From contig NC_030383.2 of NCBI RefSeq assembly GCF_001625215.2, forward strand, positions 56,968,949 to 57,032,948: a stretch of DNA of 64,000 nucleotides, given 5' to 3'. Below, in pieces: positions 1 through 9,800 of the stretch. The position numbers and the translations under genes are program-made. The notes beneath the pieces were generated by a model that saw nothing but the letters and a program-made list of their open reading frames with translations, was not told where the DNA came from and did no database searches. This stretch comes from Daucus carota subsp. sativus. Its lineage: Eukaryota > Streptophyta > Magnoliopsida > Apiales > Apiaceae. Each line of letters begins with the position of its first letter. Position 1 is the first letter of the stretch.

Positions 1-46
1 AAATAATTAGTAGCAGAAAGGAGGCCATATTTTGTGATATTTTAAA

Positions 47-199
47 GGGTCTTTCTAGTGTAGTGTGTGCCCACACGAACAACTAATTTTTGATTAGGTG
101 GGGATTTTTGATTGGCGTAGATTTTTATGCATTCAGGGGGTCATCATTTTAATGAGAGCTAAAAAAATGGTTGTTAATGTGTACTCCACAAAAAATCCG
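47..199. mobile_element. Short MULE-type MITE, divergent copy
   Basis: A 153 bp element starts GGGTCTTTCTAGTG and ends with a loosely inverted counterpart (ATCCG). It is flanked by TATTTTAAA (38-46) and TATTTAAAA (200-208), a 9 bp target duplication with one mismatch. Its left end shares the GTGTGTGCCCA motif with the elements at 8770-8962 and 59258-59450, so it looks like an older, internally deleted relative. No coding capacity. A 9 bp duplication is typical of Mutator-like elements. Confidence 0.6.
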
Positions 200-387
200 T
201 ATTTAAAAACTTAGTAATTTTTTTGCGCATACGTCTACCATCTCTCATAATTTTGGCGTATAATATGCAATATTTAGCTGTATACATAAATCAAAGAAAA
301 GCATTCAATAGAGATCGCAGCATTATGTTTTTTCAAAGATAAACATTGAAATCATGACACAATACCAAAACCGCAAAAACAATCCCA

Positions 388-395
388 CTATATAA
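388..395 (+). promoter_or_regulatory. Possible TATA box of the NPP gene
   Basis: CTATATAA lies about 135 bp upstream of the phosphodiesterase ATG, in a stretch with no other obvious core promoter. The spacing would give a 5' leader of roughly 100 nt, which is normal for a plant gene. Assigned by motif and position only. Confidence 0.4.
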
Positions 396-529
396 CAACA
401 ATGCATATAACACGAAATTTCACACCACCAAAGTAGCACTTGACTACTGCTGCTTCACAATTGCTTATAATCACTCTCCTCATTTAGCCTCATTTTCTAA
501 CTCAACAAAACCTTTCAAACCCCCAAGCC

Positions 530-1855
530 ATGAAGTCCTTTAAAGCGTTGCATATGAGCGTTTATGGCGTAGTGTTTGCCACCATTTTCTTCGTCTTTGC
601 CACCTGCTTCACTCTCACCGCAGCATCCTCTGCTCCCAGAGGACTAAGACAGGCCCGTAAATCGAATAAACTTTCCCACCCTGTTGTTATCATGATTTCT
701 TGCGATGGCTTTCGCTTTGGCTACCAATACAAAACCCCAACCCCGAATATCAAACGCTTGATTAGTCAAGGAACCGAAGCCGAAACAGGCCTAATTCCTG
801 TTTTCCCAACACTAACATTTCCAAATCATTACTCTATTGTCACTGGCTTGTATCCTGCTTATCATGGCATTGTTGATAACTCTTTTATTGATCCACAGAG
901 CGGTGAGCGCTTTAATACAAAACGCCTCGAGGGCAAGTGGTGGCTTGGTGAGCCATTATGGCAGACTGTAGTGAATCATGGACTCAATGCTTCTGCGTAT
1001 TTTTGGGCTGGCTCTGAGGTGAAGAAAGGCAATTGGACTTGTCCTGCGGCATTTTGTCAGAAATATAATTCTTCTGTGCCTTTTGAGGAACGAGTTGATA
1101 CACTTTTGAGCTATTTTGACTTGCCTAAAAATGAGATACCTTCACTCATGACGTTATATCTCAGTGATCCGGATACTCAGGGGCACGAGTTTGGACCTGA
1201 CCACCCTCAGATCACTGACGCAATTGCACGAGTTGATAAGCTGATAGGCAGAATGATTGCTGGCCTAGAGAAAAGAAAAATTTTCGAGGATGTTAATTTG
1301 ATTATGGTTGGTGATCATGGAATGGTTAGCACATGTGATCAGAAAGTGATCTATCTTAACGAATTCGCTCCATGGATTGAAATTCCTGAAAATTGGATTA
1401 CAAGATATTATCCATTGCTTTCAATTAGGCCACCATCTGACGTCTCACCAGCTGATGTTGTCGCGAAGATGAACGAGGCATTGAGCTCTGGAAAAGTTGG
1501 AAATGGACAGTATCTTAAGGTCTATCTCAAAGAGAGCCTGCCTAGTCGGCTTCATTACTCTGACAGTGATCGGATCACCCCCATAATTGGATTAGTCGAC
1601 GAAGGATATGCAGTGGCAATGAACAAATCGGAAAGTGTAGGATGTGAAGGTGCCCATGGGTATGACAATGCATTATTCTCAATGAGGTCCATTTTTATTG
1701 GCCATGGTCCTAGATTTGCTAAGGGAAAGAAAGTGCCTTCTTTTGAGAATGTTCAGATTTACAATTTGGTTACGTCGATCCTCAATATAAAGGGCGCACC
1801 TAACAATGGCACTTCGTCGTTTCCTCAGACTGTTCTGAAGCCTCAGGTGTACTAA
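530..1855 (+). CDS. Ectonucleotide pyrophosphatase/phosphodiesterase (NPP), alkaline-phosphatase fold
   Basis: Single-exon gene for 441 residues. Residues 9-33 are hydrophobic and suggest a signal peptide or signal anchor, so the enzyme probably acts in the secretory pathway or apoplast. The NPP catalytic core is visible: first metal site in VVIMISCDGF (Asp59), nucleophile region FPTLTFPNHYS (Thr96 as likely nucleophile), then SDPDTQGHEFGP and GDHGM for the second metal site, and a late CEGAHGYDN histidine motif. Members of this family hydrolyse phosphodiester or pyrophosphate bonds of nucleotides and nucleotide sugars, using two metal ions. Arabidopsis homologues (At4g29680-At4g29700) are also intronless. 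Several NxS/NxT sites fit a secreted glycoprotein. Exact substrate unknown; family call secure. Confidence 0.95.
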   Translation: MKSFKALHMSVYGVVFATIFFVFATCFTLTAASSAPRGLRQARKSNKLSHPVVIMISCDGFRFGYQYKTPTPNIKRLISQGTEAETGLIPVFPTLTFPNHYSIVTGLYPAYHGIVDNSFIDPQSGERFNTKRLEGKWWLGEPLWQTVVNHGLNASAYFWAGSEVKKGNWTCPAAFCQKYNSSVPFEERVDTLLSYFDLPKNEIPSLMTLYLSDPDTQGHEFGPDHPQITDAIARVDKLIGRMIAGLEKRKIFEDVNLIMVGDHGMVSTCDQKVIYLNEFAPWIEIPENWITRYYPLLSIRPPSDVSPADVVAKMNEALSSGKVGNGQYLKVYLKESLPSRLHYSDSDRITPIIGLVDEGYAVAMNKSESVGCEGAHGYDNALFSMRSIFIGHGPRFAKGKKVPSFENVQIYNLVTSILNIKGAPNNGTSSFPQTVLKPQVY

Positions 1856-3923
1856 AAATTTCTAGTAATAGGATTCTACCAAAATAAAGGAACTGTTTAT
1901 TAAGTACTCACTTGCAGTTCTTGTCATTGTGTTTCTCCCCCAGGCTCCAAAGTTAAAGTAATAAATCAAAGTTTGGAGGTAGCTGTAATTTCTTGATAGA
2001 TCTACTTGATAAGACTTGAAATTTCAAACACATGATATAAATATGCATAAACTCTAATATACTTCCATGAAATCTTAAAAATTTGGCATCACTGTGACAT
2101 ACTTGACATTGCACATTGCATATTCTACTAATTAAAGTTTTGGATTGCTAAAGCCTGCTCCATAAGTATGCCTCATTTAATCAACAAAAAAACACAAACT
2201 ATGCGGAAATATAAAATTAGATGGATTGTATCTGATTTTGATTTTATGTGGATTTGATTTAAAATGTAGTAAAATTGATGTGAGTCTTTGCAATTTAAGC
2301 ACAATCAGTCAAAATCACAAGGATTATGATTGGATTTCAAAAAATATAGAAATACACTAAATAATTCAACACAATTTAGTATATTATGAATTTCAAAAAA
2401 ATTCATCAGAATTTAAATATTATTATATTTTAATAAATTTTAAATTATTTCAATTAAATACTATCGAATTTTTAAGAATAATTTGAAATTCTTACTAAAT
2501 ACTATCAGTTTTTAATTTTTATAGCATAAGTAAAAATCATAATCAAATATCTTGATATATTTTATAGGTTAATAGGCAAAAAAAATCACTGAACTCGTGG
2601 CCAACTTGCAATAGGGTCATTGAACTCAAAAAGTTTGCAAACTGATCATAGAATTATATTTAAATTGCAGTCAACTCACTGAACCAATAAAAAATTGCAT
2701 TTAGGTCACTGCGCCGTTAAGTATTAGTTGACTTTAACGGAATCCTTTAGAAAAAAAAAACTTTGAAAAAAAAGTATAAAAATTTGATTTTTATAAAAAA
2801 AATTTGAAAACTTAAAAAAAAATCTGAAACTTATGAAAAGCTTTCAAAAACATATGAAAAAAATGTAAAAACTTCGAAAAAATCTCGAAAATTTGAAAAT
2901 TTAAAACTTCAATAAAATTTGGAAAAAATTCTGAATTTTTTATAATTTCAAAAAAATTTTAAACTTCGATAAACTTTCATATTTTTAAAAAATTCCATAT
3001 TTTAAAAGTTTTTTCAAAAGTTTCAGATTTTTTTTAAGTTTTCAGAATTTTTAAGAAAATCAATTTTTAATATTTTTCCAGAGTTTTTTTATTTTTTAAC
3101 GGATTCCGTTAAAGTCAACCGATACCTAAAGGCGCAGTGACCTAAATGCAAACTTTTATTAGTTCAGTGAGTTGACTGCAATTAAATTTAGTTCTGTGAC
3201 CCGTTTGTAAAACTTTTTGAGTTCAGTAACCCGACTGCAAGTTTGCCATGAGTTTTTTTTTGGGTTTATATTTTATAAAATGAATTTCATAAATAATTTT
3301 TTTAAATCTTAGTTGAATACATGTTATCTAAAAACATGTCACTTATGTTTTAATATATATGTGTGTGTATTTTTTAGATAAAATCCTGAAAGTAAATATT
3401 CACGATATATTAATTTTGATTCCCGATTTTAATCAATTGTTAATAATTTCTAAATTTTAATGAATTTTATGTTATTATAATTTTATGCGGAAGTCTAGTT
3501 AATTTGACTATTTGAGATAATATATTGTAGAGCTGATGAAAAAACATAAAATCCTACAAAATTTATCATCCGATAAATATAAAAAATTGATGGTTTGAAC
3601 CGTCAATTTTTAGATATTATTAAATTAAATTTTATTAAATTTTAAATAATTTACACTTAATATCATCTGATTTTTAAATATAATTTAAAATATTGAAAAA
3701 ATATCTTCATATTATCTCTTACAATAATATAAAATTTTAATTAAAAAGCTCAGATTCTATGAACATTGTCCTGGGAATTTCTTTTTTCAACAGCCCCTTT
3801 TTTCCTTTATTCGGGGAAGTGTTCCACACACTTCACACTGTATTTTTCTCATTGAAGCCGGGAGATACTCTAATTAGGGTTTAATCAAGAACAGAACTTG
3901 GGGCTTTTCTAAATTCACTAAAC
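1856..3923. other. Intergenic spacer, NPP to URM1
   Basis: Very AT-rich spacer without a supported gene. It contains the NPP 3' region, a 702 bp Mutator-like foldback element (2567-3268) and long A/T runs. The last 150 bp, with a TAGGGTTT telo-box-like motif near 3877, is the probable URM1 promoter and leader. Confidence 0.7.
2567..3268. mobile_element. MULE-type foldback element with about 190 bp terminal inverted repeats
   Basis: The left arm, from GGTTAATAGGC through CACTGAACTC and TTTAGGTCACTGCGCC to TTAACGGAATCC, is repeated in inverse orientation at the right side (about 3095-3268). An identical 9 bp sequence, TATTTTATA, flanks both ends (2558-2566 and 3269-3277), a Mutator-class target duplication. 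The middle is low-complexity A/T with no coding capacity. It is related in style to the elements at 39463-40487 and 54948-55609. Confidence 0.8.
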
Positions 3924-5728
3924 ATGAAGCTCACTCTTGAATTTGGGTAACTCTTTCTTTCATTAATTTGTTTAATGTTTCCATCAAGCTTCAGTTTTTA
4001 TGTCAAATTTCTTGATTTATGTCAAGGTCATATTTTTATTTAAGAATTTCAGATATTTATTTAATTTCTGCCGAGGTTTGTTGTAGGGATGAAAATAATG
4101 CTGATTTAGAAGCTGTTGTCGCATTAATCTTGATAGTGTAGTCTAGCAGCTCACTAATTTTTAGTAGTTTAGTGTATATTTTGGGTGAAATAATGTTGCC
4201 TATAATTTTATAGCAAAGTTTTGTACTGTGATACAGCTATACTATACCACACCAAATTAAACATGCCGCTATGTTTAGTTGGGGTCTGGGGACGGTGAGA
4301 TGTATGCGTACATTCCCAGCTACCCTTATAGGAGTCTGTACTTTGTTTCCATGTTGATTCCCAGCTCTTGAGTAAAATCTTGGACAGTTTAGGAGATGTT
4401 GACAGTTGATGATATTTTTTGCTTTGTTGGAAATTGAGAGAAGCTACTGTTTAATTTTACTTCCGGGGTTTAAATTATGATGATTTCTTGTACCTGGCAA
4501 TTAGAAAAAGGTAGGGGTCACAAATTTTGTAGATATTGTTAAGGATGTTAATAGGCCTAATTACTAATTGATGTTGAGTTTGTAAATATGTATGTATACC
4601 TAATGTATTGCATTGGAGCATCCATCATTCACTGGTAGATGGACATAGAGCCTATCAGCCTAATAATTTAGTGTGTTTCACTGCTCTTATTATGCATTCT
4701 GCAGTATTTCTTTGTGATTAGGGTCTTTATTCCACTTCTTTCGCGTGATGAACATGAATTGAGATAAATATTGCTTTTGTTTCACGCTTCAAATGTAGAG
4801 GAGGATTGGAGCTGCTTTGTGACTCTGTAAAGATCCATAATGTCGATGTTGACCAGAAAGATGTAGAAGAAAAGGTGATTTCTATATGAAAGTTGCTTCT
4901 TTTTCTCTTTTTCCTGCCAAGTTTATGGAAGTTGCTTTCAGTTCACAAATATACGTCAAATTTTTTTCTCCGGCCTATAATGGCTTATATGTTGGTTCAG
5001 AATATTCTCGTGACATTGCCTACGTATTTGATACAGTTAACTATGAAAGATTTGCTAGTTTGGGTGGGCAAGAATTTGATCAAGGAGCGTCCAGAAATGT
5101 TTATGAAAGGAGATACAGTGTAAGTTAAGATTCTTGTTTCATATAAAAGATTGAGGCAATTCCTAAAAGCACATCAGCAGCAGTTTAGGAGTGCCATTGA
5201 ATTTGGATATATGTGGAACATGTTCGCTTATGGATTAATGTTTCTATACTTGCATAAAATTTCTATATTGAAATTCCAGCTTCGAGGGCTTGGTCTGTTG
5301 TGTTTCCTTCCTATTTGCCAAATAAAACATGCATTTTTGAAGACATAACATTAGTGCAGGAAAAATAATATAAATCAGGCATTAATGCAAAAAGCCTCAA
5401 CTTGCATTATTAGTCCATGCATAGAACAGGTTTTCTTTTACTTACAGGACAATCACATTAATTAACAACTCTGTGAAAGCCCCCCTGTAATTGTTACTGT
5501 ATTAGATTTGCTATTAGAAGATTAGTGATGATTTATCTGCATAACTTAGTATGTTCACAGACTTGCAGGTTTCTATCTGACTTGTTTGTTTCTCTGTAAT
5601 CTTTGTGCAGGAGGCCCGGTGTTTTAGTTCTTGTAAATGATTGTGACTGGGAACTAAGTGGTCAACTCGATACGCTTCTAGAAGAGAAGGATGTTGTAGT
5701 GTTTATTTCAACTTTGCATGGGGGCTGA
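3924..5728 (+). CDS. URM1: Ubiquitin-related modifier 1 (URM1), four exons
   Basis: Exons 3924-3946, 4799-4874, 5037-5119 and 5611-5728 join in phase with GT-AG borders to a protein of 99 residues. It begins [17 protein letters not shown] and continues with [18 protein letters not shown], then [15 protein letters not shown], ending FISTLHGG. The C-terminal GG is the residue pair adenylated and thiocarboxylated by the E1-like MOCS3/Uba4 enzyme. URM1 then donates sulfur for 2-thiolation of wobble uridine in cytosolic tRNAs, and can be conjugated to proteins. Length and sequence match Arabidopsis URM11/URM12 nearly end to end. Intron 1 (852 bp) holds a possible retroelement scrap near 4270-4330. 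The gene looks intact. Confidence 0.96.
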
Positions 5729-6480
5729 TATCAAATAAACTCTATAGCAGTCATTGTTTCGGATATCATATACGTCTGTGTAACACTATTTACGCAGGGA
5801 AGTTAACGCTGAAAAGATAGAAGTACTACTTTTTCTGTCTTTGATGTACTTTACTATGTTTGTCAGAACCTCATATATTATAATTATAATTATACTGATG
5901 GGCCAGACTATTGTTCAAGTTCAACAATGATGTGCTGCTTTTGTATTTGAAAACTTTGTCAAAAATTGCTCTATTGTTGGTGAGGCTATGTACTCGTAAC
6001 GAATTATGTACAAATCTCCGGCTCGTTATATCTAGTTATGCATATGATGTAGTATGCATCATCTTATAGCTCATTACACTTCACTCAAGTACTTCTATGT
6101 GAAACAGCGACCATTGAATCAAGCATTTTAATGAAAAACTTTTGAGGTTCTTAAGCAGACGCCCTAGGTGGATCGCTTATGACTAGGTTTGGGATCTTGG
6201 TAGCATCAGAGCAGAGCTTTGGCTTTGCGGCGATACTATCTGTCGTGGGAAGAACAAAGTCATTGCTGGACCAATGCTAGTAGATGCAAAATAAAAAAAG
6301 GTATTTTTCAGGCTTCAAATTCTACAACATAACAACTTCAAAGCTTTAATCACACTCATACTGAGTCATACAGTATGTTGGTATTCTAAGAAAAAGACCA
6401 CTCTGCTCGAAACATACAAAACGAGAAAATGAAAACTGATGAGCTGATTTACAGAGGGTAAAATGTAAAAACGGAAGAAT
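5729..6480. other. URM1 3' region and spacer
   Basis: About 750 bp holding the URM1 3' UTR (no clear boundary) and AT-rich sequence up to the tRNA gene. No supported coding feature. Confidence 0.6.
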
Positions 6481-6488
6481 TGTCGAGA

Positions 6489-6521
<33 letters not shown>

Positions 6522-6561
6522 ACCTTAATCTGGCGCCTTAGACCAACTCGGCCATCTCGAC
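6481..6561 (-). tRNA. tRNA-Leu (anticodon AAG)
   Basis: On the minus strand the sequence folds as a type II tRNA of 81 nt. The acceptor GTCGAGA pairs with TCTCGAC, followed by discriminator A. The D arm is GGCCGAGTTGGTCTAAGG. The anticodon arm is CCAGA-TTAAGGT-TCTGG with anticodon AAG, there is a long variable arm, and the T arm contains GTGGGTTCAAATCCCAC. It matches the plant nuclear tRNA-Leu(AAG) pattern and has no intron. A run of T (ctttttc on the plus strand) lies at its 5' side. Looks functional, unlike the leucine-like copies near 39-41 kb. Confidence 0.95.
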
Positions 6562-6876
6562 TTTTTCCCAATTTTGATATTTAATCTAAGTAAACATATC
6601 TAGATCAAGATTCTTGCTTTTGGTCTGCATCAAAACATATTCATCTACGATTCATATGAATCATATCCATATATCCTCAAAACCAACCAAATTAGAAACT
6701 CAAAACAACAAAAATACATACACACACAACTTGGTTTTTGTACATATAATCCATTCATGAATTCTTGAAAATTTAAAAGGGTTTTTGTATGGTTCACAAA
6801 CACAACTTCTTTGTACTCATGTGATACACACACCTATATATACACTACTATATATTGATTTCTATTTCTCTGTTCA

Positions 6877-9800
6877 ATGGCTGATGTGATTAGATTATCT
6901 TTTAATTCCTTAAGGCTTTCATCTTCTTGTTCTTTACTGACATCTTTGAATTCTCTGTATCCTAGTCCAAACCCCAATCCAAGATTTTTCAAGAAAATTG
7001 TTAGTGTTGCTGTTAATTCTTCTTTATCTTCAACTTGTGATTTTGTTCCTCAATTATCGAAAATACCCAGAAGGGATTTGCCATCTTTTAAGGTAAAGTT
7101 TTCACCTTTAGTCATAAATGTTGCTGTATATGTGTGTATTGTTGCAATTTTAGTGCATATGATGCTTATGACGGTTAGGGTAGATGAATTCTTGAATTGT
7201 TTGTGAGATTTGAAATTGGATACGATATAATGTTTGAATGAATTAGCGAGCTGTACTTGTATGTAGGTTATAGGATTTTGGGACTTAAATACCCCTTATG
7301 GAACTCTACAAAATCTATTGAAGTTATTATGTTTCTCTGATATCCAAAGTCGGTTTTTTGATGATCATACAGTAATGTTATGTGATTAACTTATTGAATT
7401 ATTGTTGCTGAAAACTGAACTTGTTGCCTTTGATCTATGAAAAATCTTGGTACCGGGTTTCTTGTAAGTTGAGCAACTTAAAATTCTGCGAAATTAGGGT
7501 GATTAGACAGTTTACAACGATTATATTAGTGGACATAAGTGAAAAACGTTTATTGTGTTTGTTATGATATGGTAAGTAAAACTATCTGTTTTAGTTCAGG
7601 TAAATAAATAGCAACCAAATGGAAAATAATATTTCTTTTTACTATAAACTTAGTTCTTGCAATGTTTCATTGGTAGCTTGGTAATAACATGAGAAATACG
7701 ATTGACAAAATTTTTAGTGGGTACTATTGCAAGACTATTGCAAGAAATGTAGGTGTGAAACTTAGCTTGTTTCCATACTATGAGACCGTTTGGGTAAACT
7801 TAAAAATGGCTCGGGGATTATAGGGACTTAATGTGATAAGTGCGTAGCTTAGATTGTGTGTTACAGGTGACTAATGAGTTATTAAAAATGTAATAATAAA
7901 AATAAATTTAATAGGTTAATTATTTAAGTGATGAAACTGACTTTTATTGAAAAATCATAGAAATAGAATATGTTTTTAAAAAAAGTACTCCCTCCATCTC
8001 ACTTTAAGTGTCTACTTTGCCAAAAAAAAAAAATCCCAAAATATGTGTCATACTCTTTAACCCATGTAATTTTTTTACTAGTTTCAATATAGTATTAAAT
8101 ACAACCAACAAACCCCCTCATAAATTCATTAATGCAGGAAATATGAATGTATAGTACTCCCTCCATCCCACAATACATGTCTCTTTTGAAAAAATTACGC
8201 ATATTAAGAAAACATTAATTAGATAAAAATTTCTCACTTGTGCCCCTAATAAATGCATGAATGTAGACTCTTATTTAACCCTTATTAATTGTTATACAAC
8301 TTTAAACAAGGGTAATTTTGGAATAATGTCAATATATTTGCATTGGAAAATTAAAGTGGACAAGTATTACGGGACAAATTTTTTTTCCAAAAGAGACTTA
8401 TATTGTGGGACGGAGGGAGTATAATTTGAAGTGAAGAAAGGTAAACTACAGAGTATTTAAGTAGGAGTAATGCTATGCGTAATTAATATTTATAAATAAC
8501 CAAGGTGAATAGGTGTGTGAAGATAATGATAAAAACATTATATTAATTGTTTCTTAATATGTGTGAAATTTACGAAGTGGACACTTAAAATGGGATGGAG
8601 GGAGTACATCCTACTAAGTTCCGACTTTAAGCCAGTTTCTGGCTTATTTCAATCTTTAAGTCAATTTCGAGCTTATGACACAAATAGACATAATAGACAT
8701 TTTTCAGGATAAAATCAAAAATAACTTTAAGCCCAAAGCTCAGGCAAACAGGCTCTATGAATAGTATATGGGTTTGTCTAGTGTGTGCCCATGAGCACAT
8801 GCTAAGCACTAAAATCTATGAATTTGGGAGGTTTTGATTGGTGTGGTTATTTTAAATGCAAGGGGGTCCATCATTATTAAGGAGTGTAAACCAATCAAAA
8901 CCATCCAAATTTATAGATTTTAGTGTTTAACATGTGCCCATGGGCACACCATAGAAAAACCGATAGTATATTATCTATTTGCTTTAGCTCATTGAAGAGT
9001 CTTTTACACTCATTGGCATGTTGTCGGGGACATACAAATACTTATTTCAGTATTGAACATCCTGAAAAGCTCTATGTAGTTAAATGGCGAAAGTCTTACT
9101 TTTCCTTGTCACATATTTTTGCATTTTGCCAAATCTGCCTTAGAGCATCTCCAATCATTGAAAACCCTTAGCTAAAAGGTGAGTTGGCATACTAAAAATA
9201 AAAAAAATTAGCCACCAGCTCGAAAAACTCAATTCCAACCATACCCAGCTGTTGTCTATAATTTTAGCCAACCTCCTATGGATGGCTAAATTTGTCGAAC
9301 CACTACAGGTTTGTAAGAAATCTGTAGGAAGATTGCACATCATTTATTACCATATTGAACTGATATATTCTATTTTAACAATCTAAAATATTAATAACAT
9401 ACTATTTTTAAATTATAGCCAACCAATATAGCCAATACCATTGAAACAAAATGTCTTACAGGTTCAGCAAATTTTACATAATGTCTTATAGGTCCCGTTT
9501 AGCCAACGATTATAGCCAACGCCGTTGGAGATGCTCTTATGGTCAGATACTTTATATTTTGAATCCATCGTCCATGCCCTTTTTCCACAATGATTATCCT
9601 ATTTAGGAATGCCCTATTCATATACAACATCTCTTTTGCACTACAATTTCCAAATTACCATTAATCATATACACTCTATGTCAAAGTGTTAGTCAGAACA
9701 TTTCGTCTATATACTAACTTATTTTTCATCTACAAATTTAGACTCTTTTGAGTTTTGATGCCCCAACACCCACATTTACTTACCATACCCTTGAAGGGAG

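Noticed and set aside
4886-5128. Overlapping frames in the URM1 intron and exon 3
   Set aside because: They are readings of URM1 exon 3 extended into the intron; the spliced URM1 frame explains the region.
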